This document shows, piece by piece, positions 24,819-34,835 of a DNA stretch of 64,000 nucleotides; the stretch's first letter is position 1; every line of letters starts with the position of its first letter. The notes beneath the pieces are model-generated. The model ran no database searches and was not told the DNA's origin. It was given only the letters and a program-made list of their open reading frames with translations. Source of the DNA: Rhizobium leguminosarum. Its GTDB lineage: Bacteria; Pseudomonadota; Alphaproteobacteria; Rhizobiales; Rhizobiaceae. The DNA lies in assembly GCF_002953715.1 (NCBI RefSeq), contig NZ_CP025012.1:4761001-4825000 (forward strand), given 5' to 3'. A program made the position numbers and the translations under genes.

Positions 24819-25367
24819 ATGCCGGCGAGCGAACGCGACAAGATGGCGGCAGGCGAATGGTATTGCTGCCTCGATGACGAGCTCGATCTCTTGCGCCGGC
24901 AGGCGCGCTTAGCCGTCCATGCGCACAATACGCTGTCGCCGGATGAGCGCGGGGCGATGGCGCCTGCCCTGAGGGCACTCTTTGCGCAGGCAGCACCCAC
25001 TGTCTTCATCGAAGCGCCGTTTCACTGCTCTTACGGCATCAACATCACTCTCGGCGAACGCGTCTATTTCAATGCCGGCTGCACCATTCTCGATTCCGGC
25101 CGGGTAACCATTGGTGATCGCACTATGTTCGGCCCCGGCGTGCAGATCTATTGCGCCGAGCATCACAAGGAGCCGGCACTTCGCAGCACGGGCATGGAGA
25201 TCGCCCGGCCGGTCACCATCGGCAATGACGTCTGGATCGGCGGCAGCGCCGTCATCCTCGGCGGCGTCACCATCGGCGACGGTGCGATCGTCGGCGCCGG
25301 TGCGGTGGTGACCAGGGATGTGCCGGCCGGCGCAACCGTGGTCGGCAACCCGGCCCGCATGCGCTAG
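24819..25367 (+). CDS. Maltose/galactoside O-acetyltransferase family (Maa/NodL-like)
   Basis: 182 residues with the classic layout: an N-terminal helical Maa domain (SERDKMAAGEWYCCLDDEL), left-handed beta-helix repeats from ~65, the catalytic His in YCAEHHKEP (~109-117) and the C-terminal PAGATVVGNPARMR. It transfers acetyl from acetyl-CoA to the hydroxyl of a sugar or oligosaccharide. NodL of rhizobia is in the same family, but there are no nod genes nearby, so a housekeeping sugar acetyltransferase is more likely. The stop codon merges into the repeat that follows. Confidence 0.9.
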   Translation: MPASERDKMAAGEWYCCLDDELDLLRRQARLAVHAHNTLSPDERGAMAPALRALFAQAAPTVFIEAPFHCSYGINITLGERVYFNAGCTILDSGRVTIGDRTMFGPGVQIYCAEHHKEPALRSTGMEIARPVTIGNDVWIGGSAVILGGVTIGDGAIVGAGAVVTRDVPAGATVVGNPARMR

Positions 25368-25468
25368 AGCAATTCCAGCAAAAGTTCGTAGCGGTTTTGC
25401 GTCCGGAATTGCGTGAAAACAAAGAGATAGAGCATTTCCGGGATTCGGAGAAAAACGGAAATGCTCTA
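25366..25468. repeat. Second intergenic repeat family (two stem-loops), full copy
   Basis: The first stem-loop is agagcaattccagcaaaa..ttttgcgtccggaattgc, the second tagagcatttccg..cggaaatgctcta. The first half recurs inverted at 63779-63819. It begins inside the stop codon of the acetyltransferase gene. Confidence 0.75.
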
Positions 25469-25558
25469 ACGCCAGCAAGGCCGCCTTTCCGCGATGATCG
25501 TGCCATCTCGACAGCAGCGATCATTCCGCTAGATGAGAGGGCAAAACGGGAGGGAAGC

Positions 25559-26011
25559 ATGAGCGAACTGAATTTACCCATGGAAGGCGGCTGCCGTTGC
25601 GGCCGGGTGCGATTGAAGATCAGCGCCCCGCCGCTGCTCACCATGGCCTGCCATTGCACGGGGTGCCAGAAGATGACATCAAGCGCCTATTCGCTGAGTG
25701 CGGCCATCCCCAGCGAAGGCTTCAAGGTGACGCAAGGCGAGCCGGTGATCGGCGGCCTGCATGGCGTCACGAGGCATTATTTCTGTCCGCATTGCATGAG
25801 CTGGATGTTCACCCGGCCGGAAGGCATGGACTGGTTCGTCAATCTGCGCGCGACCATGCTCGACGATCCGAGCTGGTTCACGCCCTTCATCGAGACATGG
25901 ACGAGCGAGAAACTGTCATTTGCCGAGACCGGGGCGGTATACAGCTACGCGGCGCTGCCTGAGATGGACGCCTATGAAGGGCTGGTGAAGGAGTATATGG
26001 GCAGGGGATGA
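25559..26011 (+). CDS. GFA family (glutathione-dependent formaldehyde-activating-like) zinc protein
   Basis: 150 residues from the ATG at 25559 (GGGAGGGAA upstream). The family's zinc ligands are all visible: C12/C14 in GGCRCGRV, C31/C33/C36 in CHCTGC and C76/C79 in FCPHCMSW. Family members bind glutathione adducts of formaldehyde or act on related thiols; most, including this one, have no proven substrate. It is alone on its strand and convergent to ccdB. Confidence 0.9.
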   Translation: MSELNLPMEGGCRCGRVRLKISAPPLLTMACHCTGCQKMTSSAYSLSAAIPSEGFKVTQGEPVIGGLHGVTRHYFCPHCMSWMFTRPEGMDWFVNLRATMLDDPSWFTPFIETWTSEKLSFAETGAVYSYAALPEMDAYEGLVKEYMGRG

Positions 26012-26015
26012 GGGC

Positions 26016-26315
26016 TCAGAAGCCCTGGAAGAGAAAATCCATGGCGCCGATGATGGCATCGCTTTTGCCCGATAGATCTCCGACCGCTTTTCCTATTTCC
26101 GTGGTCGGGACCGATGCCATGCGCTGGGTGGCCATGACATAGGTTTCACCCTCGATGGTAAAGCGTGGATTCAATCGCGAGATTGACCAACTCAGTTCTT
26201 GCAGCGGATGCAGCGGAACCATGACGCGCGTAGGCAGATCGTCAAGCAGATTGGCTTGAAGATCGATGGCCAGAAGATTTCCGCTTTTAAGGCGATAAAC
26301 GTGAAAGCGTGCCAC
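26016..26315 (-). CDS. ccdB: CcdB-family toxin
   Basis: 99 residues, the usual CcdB size. It opens MARFHVYRLKSGNLLAIDLQ and continues DLPTRVMVPLHPL, then ends GAMDFLFQGF, the C-terminal motif in which the last aromatic/Gly residues of CcdB contact gyrase. CcdB poisons DNA gyrase when not bound by CcdA. It starts 12 bp after the antitoxin gene stops, on the same strand. Confidence 0.9.
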   Translation of the reverse strand: MARFHVYRLKSGNLLAIDLQANLLDDLPTRVMVPLHPLQELSWSISRLNPRFTIEGETYVMATQRMASVPTTEIGKAVGDLSGKSDAIIGAMDFLFQGF

Positions 26316-26327
26316 TAGCTGACCGCT

Positions 26328-26558
26328 CTAAAACTGACGGTATTTCGCGAACGGCAAGCCGTGCTTTTCGACATATTCGTTTTCCAGCCGGATAGCCTCG
26401 GCATTCTCGATACGCCATAGCCGCTCGCGCTCGGCCTTTATGGCCTGCGCTATACCATCTTCCGCCGCTCGGGATATGTTGATCTTGAGCTCGCGCGCCT
26501 GGGAAACGAGACCTTCATCAAGAGACAGGTTCGCTGCTTTTCGTGGCCGCTGAGCCAT
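26328..26558 (-). CDS. ccdA: CcdA-family antitoxin
   Basis: 76 residues from the ATG at 26558 (GGGGAG upstream). It has an N-terminal ribbon-helix-helix part (KAANLSLDEGLVSQARELKINIS) and a charged C-terminal tail (RLENEYVEKHGLPFAKYRQF), the segment that wraps the toxin. It neutralises CcdB and represses the operon together with it; the perfect palindrome 16 bp upstream is the likely operator. Being on the chromosome beside lepA, the pair may be an addiction remnant. Confidence 0.88.
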   Translation of the reverse strand: MAQRPRKAANLSLDEGLVSQARELKINISRAAEDGIAQAIKAERERLWRIENAEAIRLENEYVEKHGLPFAKYRQF

Positions 26559-26573
26559 AACGATCTCCCCAAT

Positions 26574-26600
26574 CTTATGCGCAGATGATATGCGCATAAG
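26574..26600. promoter_or_regulatory. Palindromic operator of ccdAB
   Basis: The perfect arms cttatgcgca (26574-26583) and tgcgcataag (26591-26600) are separated by seven bases. They sit between the lepA stop and the ccdA start, where a CcdA/CcdB autorepressor would bind. Confidence 0.7.
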
Positions 26601-26616
26601 ATGTGCTTGAGAAGCG

Positions 26617-28449
<1,833 letters not shown>

Positions 28450-28525
28450 ATAGCAGCGCCGCCCCCTGCCGCAAAGCGGTAATTATCCCGCTGTTTACGC
28501 TATTTCGTCCTGTGTCGGGCGCGTA

Positions 28526-29227
28526 TCAGACCGGCCACGTCTCCAGCCGCCAGGCCGAATCCCAGAACATCCATTCATATTGCGAGGCGCGCACGAAGAC
28601 ATCGGTCATCTGCGCCCGCTCCACCGGCGATGCGGCGCGGGCGGCGATGTCGGTCAGCGCGATCACTTCGCGGGCACCGGCGGCAAATTGCGGATCGCCA
28701 TAGGTGTTGATCCAGGCCTGGAAGGCATTGCCCTCGATAACAGGCCGGTTCTTGATCGCTTCGCCGACGTGCCAGTAGATCCAGAAGCAGGGGAGGATGG
28801 AGGACAGCGCCACCGCGTAGGAGCTGTGATAGGCGGTGGCAAGCAGGAAGTTGGTATAGGCAAAGCCGGCGGGCGAGGGCTCGGCTGACGTGACGTCCGC
28901 AGACGTGATGCCGAACTGGGTGAGGAAGCCGGCATGCAGGCCCTGCTCGACGGTGATTGCCTTCTGCGCCGAACCGAGGAAACGCAGGACCTTCGCATTG
29001 TCGGGCGCCTTGGCCGCGACGATCGCAAGGCATCGCGCATAATGCTTGAGGTAGAGCGCATCCTGCAGGATGTAGTGCCGGAAAACCTCCGGCGGCAGCG
29101 TGCCGTCCGAAAGCCGCTGCAGCAGCGGCAACGCCTCGATTTCAGCCATGATCGGAGCGATCCTGTCCCAGGCGGCAGCCGTGAAGCTTCCCGTCGTTTC
29201 CGTGCTCTGCGTGCTGGCGTCCATCAC
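28526..29227 (-). CDS. tenA: TenA family thiaminase II / aminopyrimidine aminohydrolase
   Basis: 233 residues. The TenA helical-bundle signature is present: YILQDALYLKHYAR with Asp56, the catalytic Cys147 in LPCFWIYWHVG, and the C-terminal ASQYEWMFWDSAW with the active-site Glu. The enzyme recycles degraded thiamin by hydrolysing aminopyrimidines to HMP. No TPP riboswitch was recognised upstream. The XRE-cupin regulator gene diverges from it, 135 bp away, and may control it. Confidence 0.92.
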   Translation of the reverse strand: MMDASTQSTETTGSFTAAAWDRIAPIMAEIEALPLLQRLSDGTLPPEVFRHYILQDALYLKHYARCLAIVAAKAPDNAKVLRFLGSAQKAITVEQGLHAGFLTQFGITSADVTSAEPSPAGFAYTNFLLATAYHSSYAVALSSILPCFWIYWHVGEAIKNRPVIEGNAFQAWINTYGDPQFAAGAREVIALTDIAARAASPVERAQMTDVFVRASQYEWMFWDSAWRLETWPV

Positions 29228-29307
29228 TCTCTCCTCGGATTACGCCGCCATATATGGACGGCGCAGCGGCGAAAGCAAGGCACGTTTGGCCGCTTTTCGT
29301 CGGCACT

Positions 29308-29350
29308 TGATTCCAACATCAGATAATGTATTTCTCTTATAGTGGAATCA
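29308..29350. promoter_or_regulatory. Candidate regulator site between tenA and the XRE-cupin gene
   Basis: An 8-bp inverted repeat, tgattcca (29308-29315) and tggaatca (29343-29350), separated by 27 bp, lies just before the regulator gene and could be its autoregulatory site. Confidence 0.35.
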
Positions 29351-29362
29351 CGGAACTGGAAA

Positions 29363-29929
29363 ATGGAACCGGAACTCGAACAGGCGATCGGTATCCGCAT
29401 CCGCAGGCTGCGGCAGGAAAAGGCTCTGACGCTCGATGATCTTGCTGCGGCCTCCGGCGTCAGCCGGGCGATGATCTCGCGCATCGAGCGGGCGGAGGCG
29501 AGCCCGACCGCCTCGCTGCTGGCAAGGATCTGCGCAGCACTCGGCCTGTCGCTGTCGGCCTTCTTTGCGGAAGAGGGGCAGGCCTCGCCGCTCGCCCGTC
29601 GGCAGGAACAGCAGGTCTGGCGCGATCCGGAGACCGGTTATATCAGACGGTCTGTTTCACCCCCGGGCACGGCTTCCGATGTCGATATCGTCGAGGTCGA
29701 ATTCCCGGCCGGCGCCCGCGTCAGCTTTCCCCCGCATGCGAGCGCCCATGGCATGACGCAGCATATCTGGCTGTTCGACGGCGAGCTGGAGATGACGGCG
29801 GCTGAGATCGTCTACCGGCTGCGCCCGGGCGATTGCCTCTTCATGCCGGTCGGCGAGGGTCACGTCTTCCACAATCCGGGCAACGCGCCGGCGCGCTATT
29901 GCGTCGTGCTCGATCGCGGCGGCCGATAA
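29363..29929 (+). CDS. XRE-family transcriptional regulator with C-terminal cupin
   Basis: 188 residues from the ATG at 29363 (a GTG at 29342 is possible). Residues ~8-65 form a helix-turn-helix of the XRE/Cro type (LDDLAAASGVSRAMISRIERAEASPT). Residues ~110-185 are a cupin_2 sensor (FPPHASAHGMTQHIWLFDGELEM, GDCLFMPVGEGHVFHNPG). Such two-domain proteins regulate small-molecule metabolism genes in response to a ligand bound by the cupin. The downstream GNAT gene starts 24 bp after the stop, so the two are probably an operon. Confidence 0.92.
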   Translation: MEPELEQAIGIRIRRLRQEKALTLDDLAAASGVSRAMISRIERAEASPTASLLARICAALGLSLSAFFAEEGQASPLARRQEQQVWRDPETGYIRRSVSPPGTASDVDIVEVEFPAGARVSFPPHASAHGMTQHIWLFDGELEMTAAEIVYRLRPGDCLFMPVGEGHVFHNPGNAPARYCVVLDRGGR

Positions 29930-29953
29930 CAGCTTTCATTTCAGGAGAACAGC

Positions 29954-30472
29954 ATGCCCGCTATTCGCACCCTTTCCGCCGAGGAGGCCCGCGCCGCCAT
30001 TCCGGCCCTTTCGCAAGTGCTTGTCGATTGCGTCGCGGGCGGCGCCTCCGTCGGTTTCATGCAGCCCTATGGGCCTGAGGATGCCGAGCCCTATTGGCGT
30101 GATGTCGCCGATGCCGTTGCCACCGCCGGCAATCTGCTGCTGGTTGCCGAACTCGACGGCAGGATCGTCGGCACCGTCCAGGTGGGTGCCGCGCAGATGC
30201 CGAACCAGCCGCATCGCGGCGACCTGAAGAAGCTGCTGGTGCATCGCTCCGCCCGCGGCAAGGGGCTCGCCCGGCTGCTGATGGATGCCGCCGAGCGTGA
30301 GGCGGCAAGCCGCGGCAAGACCCTGCTCGTGCTCGACACCGCAACCGGCAGCGATGCCGAGGCGATCTATCCGCGCCTGGGCTGGCAGCGCGTCGGCGTC
30401 ATTCCGGATTATGCGCTGTGGCCGGAAGGCGGCTTCTGCGCCACCACCCTGTTCTACAAGCGGCTCGCCTGA
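29954..30472 (+). CDS. GNAT family N-acetyltransferase
   Basis: 172 residues with the GNAT core: a beta-bulge region LVAELDGRIVGTVQVG (~62-77) and the acetyl-CoA loop VHRSARGKGLARLLM (motif A, ~95-110), then LDTATGSDAEAIYPRLGWQ. The acceptor is unknown. A ribosome site (AGGAGAA) precedes the start. It is convergent to the HAD hydrolase, 15 bp apart. Confidence 0.9.
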   Translation: MPAIRTLSAEEARAAIPALSQVLVDCVAGGASVGFMQPYGPEDAEPYWRDVADAVATAGNLLLVAELDGRIVGTVQVGAAQMPNQPHRGDLKKLLVHRSARGKGLARLLMDAAEREAASRGKTLLVLDTATGSDAEAIYPRLGWQRVGVIPDYALWPEGGFCATTLFYKRLA

Positions 30473-30487
30473 TTGCGCCCGGCTCGC

Positions 30488-31099
30488 TCAGGCCGGCCTG
30501 GCGAAGACCGGAAGCGCGCCGCCAAGCGTCGCGCCCTCCGTCCATTGCGCCGCATTCCAGCCGAACTGCCGCGCCGCTTCGATATTTTCGGCCATATCGT
30601 CGATGAAGGCGATCTCGCCGGGCAGCACGCCGGCCCGCTCGGTCGCCAGCCGGAAGAAATCGGGAGAAGGCTTCCTGTACCCGAGTGCTGCGGAATAGAT
30701 GATGTCGTCGAAATGCGCGGTAAGGCCGATCTGCTCCATCAGGTAGCGTGCCCGCCTATGCTCCTGGTTGGTCGCCAACAAGAGAGTGATGCCGCTTTGC
30801 CTGAGAGCGGCGAGCTCTTCCAGCAGATTGCGGTCGAGGCGGGAATCGTTTTCGAACCAGTAGTCGATCAGTGTTTCGGCGCTGAGGTGGGGCGCGATCT
30901 TTGCGAGAACGTCGCCGAGCCTCGGCTCCAACGCCTCGCGGCCGATGATGATATCGCGCCAGTGGGTCTGAAAGAATTCCTGCTGCAGCAGGTCGACACG
31001 CAGCCCGAGATCGCGCTCCAGATAGGTGAAGTGAGGCAGGCCGTCCACCGGACGACCATGAATGAGCACGCCGTCGACATCGACCATCAGCACTTTCAT
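30488..31099 (-). CDS. HAD superfamily hydrolase
   Basis: 203 residues. The HAD motifs are visible: DVDGV at 7-11 (nucleophile Asp7, acid Asp9), motif II ATNQ, the motif III Lys in GYRKPSP, and the motif IV acidic pair in AFIDDMAEN. The alpha-helical cap lies between motifs I and II, as in the subfamily I HADs (YihX/epoxide-hydrolase-N-like). The phosphorylated substrate cannot be deduced. It diverges from the deacetylase-like gene, 133 bp away. Confidence 0.9.
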   Translation of the reverse strand: MKVLMVDVDGVLIHGRPVDGLPHFTYLERDLGLRVDLLQQEFFQTHWRDIIIGREALEPRLGDVLAKIAPHLSAETLIDYWFENDSRLDRNLLEELAALRQSGITLLLATNQEHRRARYLMEQIGLTAHFDDIIYSAALGYRKPSPDFFRLATERAGVLPGEIAFIDDMAENIEAARQFGWNAAQWTEGATLGGALPVFARPA

Positions 31100-31232
31100 G
31101 CGGAAAATTTCCTCGTTCTCAAAACACCGGCGAAGGTGGCGTCATCCGCCTGGGCGTTCAAGACGTCGCGCCACTTTTTTGTCGCGGCCGAGCCGTGTAA
31201 ATCTCCATTGTCAACCAAGGGCAGGATCTGAA

Positions 31233-32258
31233 ATGCGCGTCATCTATTCCGAGGATCACAAGCTGCGCGATGCCAAGACGGAGCTGCACGCCGGCCAGCT
31301 GGTGACGCCTTTCGAGGCGCCGTTTCGCGCCGAATGGATCCTGGCGGCGGTCAAGGAGGCGGGCTTTACCGACGTGGTGGCGCCCGATGCGCACGGGTTG
31401 GAAACGGCTCGAAAAGTCCATGATCCCGCCTATCTGGATTTTCTTGCCACCGTCTGGGACCGCTGGGTGGCGGCCGGTTTCACCGGTGAGGCGATCGCCA
31501 ATTCCTTCGCCGTTCGCCGCACCAGCCAGCGTGTACCGGACAATATCGTCGGCGCAATCGGCCACTACGCCAATGCCGCCGACACCTCGATCACCAAGGG
31601 CTCCTACGAGGCGGCGATCGCCTCCATGCGCTGCGCGATCACAGGCGCCGACTGGCTGAATGCCGCCAATCGTTTCGCCTTCGCGCTCTGCCGCCCGCCC
31701 GGCCACCATGCCGGCATCGATCTCTTCGGCGGCTATTGCTTCATCAACAATTCCGGTGTCGCCGCGCAGCGGCTGCTCGATCATGGTGCGAGGAAAATCG
31801 CGGTCCTGGATGTCGATTTCCACCATGGCAACGGCACGCAGGATCTCTTCTATCACAGAGGCGATGTCTTCACCGCCTCGCTGCATGGCGATCCCATGCA
31901 TGCCTTTCCCTATTTCCTCGGCCATGCCGACGAGGAAGGCGAGGGGGAGGGCACGGGTGCCAACCGCAACTATCCGATGCTCCCGGGCACGCCTTGGGAT
32001 GTCTGGTCTTCGGCCCTTGCCGATGCGCTCACCCGCATCAAGGCCTTCGGCGCCGAGGCGATCGTCGTGGCACTCGGCGTCGATACCTTCGAGCGCGATC
32101 CGATCTCCTTCTTCAGCCTCACCTCCGACGATTTCACCCGCATGGGCGCGATGATATCAGCCGCCGGCCTGCCGGTGCTCGCCTGCATGGAGGGCGGCTA
32201 CGGCGTGCCGGAGATCGGCCTCAACGTCGCCAATGTCCTCAAGGGTCTGGAAGCCTGA
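31233..32258 (+). CDS. Histone-deacetylase-family amidohydrolase (acetylpolyamine amidohydrolase-like)
   Basis: 341 residues from the ATG at 31233. The zinc-hydrolase signature is complete: RPPGHHAG with the catalytic His pair, LDVDFHHGNGTQ with the zinc-binding Asp and His, and GVDTFERDP. The N-terminus MRVIYSEDHKLRDAKTEL is typical of bacterial acetylpolyamine amidohydrolases (AphA type), which release acetate from acetylated polyamines in the cytoplasm. It is followed 9 bp later by recX on the same strand, an association I cannot explain functionally. Confidence 0.9.
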   Translation: MRVIYSEDHKLRDAKTELHAGQLVTPFEAPFRAEWILAAVKEAGFTDVVAPDAHGLETARKVHDPAYLDFLATVWDRWVAAGFTGEAIANSFAVRRTSQRVPDNIVGAIGHYANAADTSITKGSYEAAIASMRCAITGADWLNAANRFAFALCRPPGHHAGIDLFGGYCFINNSGVAAQRLLDHGARKIAVLDVDFHHGNGTQDLFYHRGDVFTASLHGDPMHAFPYFLGHADEEGEGEGTGANRNYPMLPGTPWDVWSSALADALTRIKAFGAEAIVVALGVDTFERDPISFFSLTSDDFTRMGAMISAAGLPVLACMEGGYGVPEIGLNVANVLKGLEA

Positions 32259-32267
32259 TCACTGCCG

Positions 32268-32819
32268 ATGACCGACGAGACAGTTCCATCCGACATTCCG
32301 ACGCCCCGTATGCTGAGCTGGGCGCGCAACTCCACCGTCTATCGCCTCGAGCGGCGGATGATGACGGAAAAGCAGCTGTTTGACGCCATCACCCGCAAGG
32401 CGAAGGAGAAATTCGAGGATATCAGCGCGGCACAACTCAAGGCCGTCGCCGATTTCGCGGTCAAATTTGCCTATGACAACAAGGTGCTCGACGATCACGC
32501 CTATGCGGAGGTCAGCACGCGCTCTGCCGTGCGCGGCGGTAAATCGAAGCGGGCGATCGCCCGGAGGCTTGCTGCCAAGGGCGTCTCCAGCGACAAGGTT
32601 GAGGCGGCACTTGAGGAGGCTGACGATCTCTATGCCGCGGCGATTTTTGCCCGCAAACGCGCCTTCGGCCCCTTCCGCCGGGTCGAGCTCGACGAAAAGC
32701 GAAAGGCGAAAGAGCTTTCGGCTTTCGCCCGCAACGGCTTCAGCTTCGACATCGGCAGGAAGGTCTTCGACATGAGCATCGAAGACGCCGAAGAGGTCAT
32801 CCTCGCCGGCCGTCGCTGA
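32268..32819 (+). CDS. recX: RecX family regulatory protein
   Basis: 183 residues of three-helix RecX repeats: LERRMMTEKQLFDAI, then DHAYAEVSTRSAVRGGKSKRAIARRLAAKG and a C-terminal repeat. RecX binds RecA filaments and limits their growth. In many bacteria recX follows recA; here recA is not adjacent, which is usual in rhizobia. The gene is coupled to the deacetylase gene upstream. Confidence 0.88.
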   Translation: MTDETVPSDIPTPRMLSWARNSTVYRLERRMMTEKQLFDAITRKAKEKFEDISAAQLKAVADFAVKFAYDNKVLDDHAYAEVSTRSAVRGGKSKRAIARRLAAKGVSSDKVEAALEEADDLYAAAIFARKRAFGPFRRVELDEKRKAKELSAFARNGFSFDIGRKVFDMSIEDAEEVILAGRR

Positions 32820-32859
32820 TATTGCATACGAGCTTTTTCTTGGCCGGTTCGCGCCGATG

Positions 32860-33003
32860 GCTGCCCCTCACCCTAACCCTCTCCCCGTAAAAACGGGGAG
32901 AGGGGACGTGCCCTGCGACAGGCGGGAGAGGAACGGAGAGGTTGCGGCTATCCCCTTCGCCCCGCCTGCGGGGAGAAGGTGCCGGCAGGCGGATGAGGGG
33001 CTC
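32860..33003. repeat. Long palindromic intergenic repeat, copy A
   Basis: A ~145-bp unit with several stems (ctccccgt..acggggag, cgcctgcggggag) running from ctgcccctcaccctaacc to ggatgagggg. A diverged inverted copy lies at 35915-36095. Confidence 0.8.
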
Positions 33004-33114
33004 GCCGGCCGATCTTTGGCGCCTCAGCATCAGCGCTCTTGATCCCGGCATGAAAAGTTTGAATTTGGCTCTCACCCGTCTTCGGCCTAGAACCGCGCCA
33101 GGATCGGGGGCCAC

Positions 33115-34026
33115 ATGGACATCAAGAATATCGAGACCGGGACAGACGGCGCAGCCTTGATTGGGCAGCCGGGCGTATTGCCGACTTCGGGCGGCTTGGC
33201 GGCCGGTGTCGCGATGTGCCTGATGTCGATGTCTTCGATCCAGTTCGGTGCGGCGCTGTCTTCGTCAGCCATTGCGACCTATGGCGTTGCCGGTGCCACC
33301 TGGCTGCGGCTTGCTTTCGCGGCGATCATCCTTGCCGTCGTCGTCAGGCCTTCGGTGCTGCGTTATAGCGGCGCCCAATGGCGGGCGACATTGCTGCTCG
33401 GCACGACGACGGCTGCCATGACACTCTGCTTCTTCGCGGCGATCCAGCGGCTGCCGCTCGGCCTGGCGATCGCCATCGATTTCCTCGGACCGCTCTCGGT
33501 CGCCGTCTTCGGCTATGGCCTGACCTGGCGGCTCACCTGGCCGTTGATCGCTGCGGCCGGCATTCTGTTCCTCGCCCATGACGGCGAAGGCTGGGTCGGC
33601 AATCTCCCGGGCGTCCTCTTTGCCCTCGGCTCGGCTGTGGGATGGGCGGTCTATATCCTGCTGACGAAGAAGGTCGGCGCTGCCTTCAAGGGGCTGGAAG
33701 GTCTCTCGATGTCGCTGATCGTTGCCGGCCTCGTCGCAACCCCCTTCGGCCTTGCCGAGACAGGGGGCGCCTTCACGCTGAAGGGACTGGTCGAGGTTCT
33801 CGGCCTTGCCATCCTTGTGCCGCTCTTGCCCTATGCGCTGGAGATGGTGGCGCTGCGCCGCATGCCGTCGGCATCCTTCGGCATCCTGATGAGCCTCGAA
33901 CCGGCGCTCGGCGCGCTCGCCGGCTTTCTGATCCTCGCCCAGCCGATGACCGCGTTGCAGATGCTGGGTACGGCGCTCGTGGTGGCGGCCAGCGCCGGCG
34001 CCACCGCCTCGGCGGCGAAGACCTAG
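33115..34026 (+). CDS. RhtA-like EamA/DMT family exporter
   Basis: 303 residues with ten hydrophobic segments and the internal EamA duplication. The first half has GVAGATWLRLAFAAIIL; the second half has PLLPYALEMVALRRMPSASFGILMSLEPALGALAGF, which is the RhtA (threonine/homoserine exporter) pattern. It probably exports an amino acid or a related metabolite across the inner membrane. Its TAG stop codon is the first three bases of a RIME element. Confidence 0.88.
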   Translation: MDIKNIETGTDGAALIGQPGVLPTSGGLAAGVAMCLMSMSSIQFGAALSSSAIATYGVAGATWLRLAFAAIILAVVVRPSVLRYSGAQWRATLLLGTTTAAMTLCFFAAIQRLPLGLAIAIDFLGPLSVAVFGYGLTWRLTWPLIAAAGILFLAHDGEGWVGNLPGVLFALGSAVGWAVYILLTKKVGAAFKGLEGLSMSLIVAGLVATPFGLAETGGAFTLKGLVEVLGLAILVPLLPYALEMVALRRMPSASFGILMSLEPALGALAGFLILAQPMTALQMLGTALVVAASAGATASAAKT

Positions 34027-34139
34027 AGCATGATGCCGAAAAGCGTGAGCGGTTTTCGGACGACATCATGCTCTAGGTCTTTAATTTAGAACAGGATTCA
34101 GATTTTAGGCCGAGCCGGCCTAAAATCATCCTGTTCTAG
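34024..34139. repeat. RIME-type element, copy 3
   Basis: The same two palindromes as copy 1. It begins with the stop codon of the exporter gene, so the repeat supplies the stop and probably a transcript-end hairpin. Confidence 0.85.
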
Positions 34140-34184
34140 AAAAGTGTCAGCGTTTTTCGGGGAACACCGTCTCCACAAGATGGA

Positions 34185-34652
34185 TCAGGCGGGTTTGCGC
34201 GCGGGATCGTCGAGTGCCGGATTGTAGAACAGCGACAGCACCAGGCTCTTGGCGATACGCTCCGCCGTTGCCATGAACCAGGCCTTGGCCTCCGGTGACG
34301 GGGCGATGTCGTCGAGCGTTGCGGCAAACAGCGACAGCCACTTCGGAAAGAGATCCGGCGTCAGGTTCCCAACATGAGTATGCGCCTGCACCGGCTTGCC
34401 GCCATAGGCGCCGCTGCGAAAGGCAACGGCCGACCAGAAGCTCTTCATCTTCGCCATATGCTCCGGCCAGCGGCCCGATAGCCTGGCGTCGAACACCGGG
34501 CCGAGATCGGGATGCGCAAGCACGCGCCCGTAGAAGGTCTCGACCAGCCTGTCGATGAAGGCCGCGTCGACGCCCATGTCCCGCATCTCGGCCTCCGCCC
34601 TTTCGCGGATCGCCGCGACATGAGCAGGGCGGCCCTGAATGTCATTGTCCAT
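34185..34652 (-). CDS. Group III truncated hemoglobin
   Basis: 155 residues from the ATG at 34652; a longer frame to 34739 lacks a ribosome site. It matches group III (P) trHbs: IDRLVETFYGRVLAHPDLGPVF in the B-helix region, FWSAVAFRSGAYGG, and the proximal-His region KPVQAHTHV before LFPKWLSLFAATLDD. The GG motifs of group I/II are absent, as expected. It binds heme and probably handles O2, NO or sulfide. It diverges from mbfA, 183 bp away. Confidence 0.9.
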   Translation of the reverse strand: MDNDIQGRPAHVAAIRERAEAEMRDMGVDAAFIDRLVETFYGRVLAHPDLGPVFDARLSGRWPEHMAKMKSFWSAVAFRSGAYGGKPVQAHTHVGNLTPDLFPKWLSLFAATLDDIAPSPEAKAWFMATAERIAKSLVLSLFYNPALDDPARKPA

Positions 34653-34804
34653 TCCAAACCCCGGCGCCGCGTGATGCGGCGCCCTCTCATATAGGTGTTT
34701 ATGCCAGCGCGCCAAACTCGTCCGTGCCGCTTGCGGCAATCTGTCAGCGCTGTAGCACTTTGAATTGCCTCACGCACTTGACCGCAATCGCCGCGTTCTT
34801 TAGA

Positions 34805-34821
34805 TTTAGAATAATTCTAAA
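34805..34821. promoter_or_regulatory. Iron control element (Irr box) of mbfA
   Basis: TTTAGAA (34805-34811), three bases, TTCTAAA (34815-34821): a perfect palindrome that equals the ICE consensus for the iron regulator Irr as I know it. It ends 14 bp before the mbfA start codon, where a repressor would block transcription under low iron. Confidence 0.85.
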
Positions 34822-34835
34822 AATTGGAGAAGATC

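Noticed and set aside
29228..29362. TPP riboswitch upstream of tenA
   Set aside because: The conserved CUGAGA and ACCUGAUCUGG-type elements of a THI box are absent.
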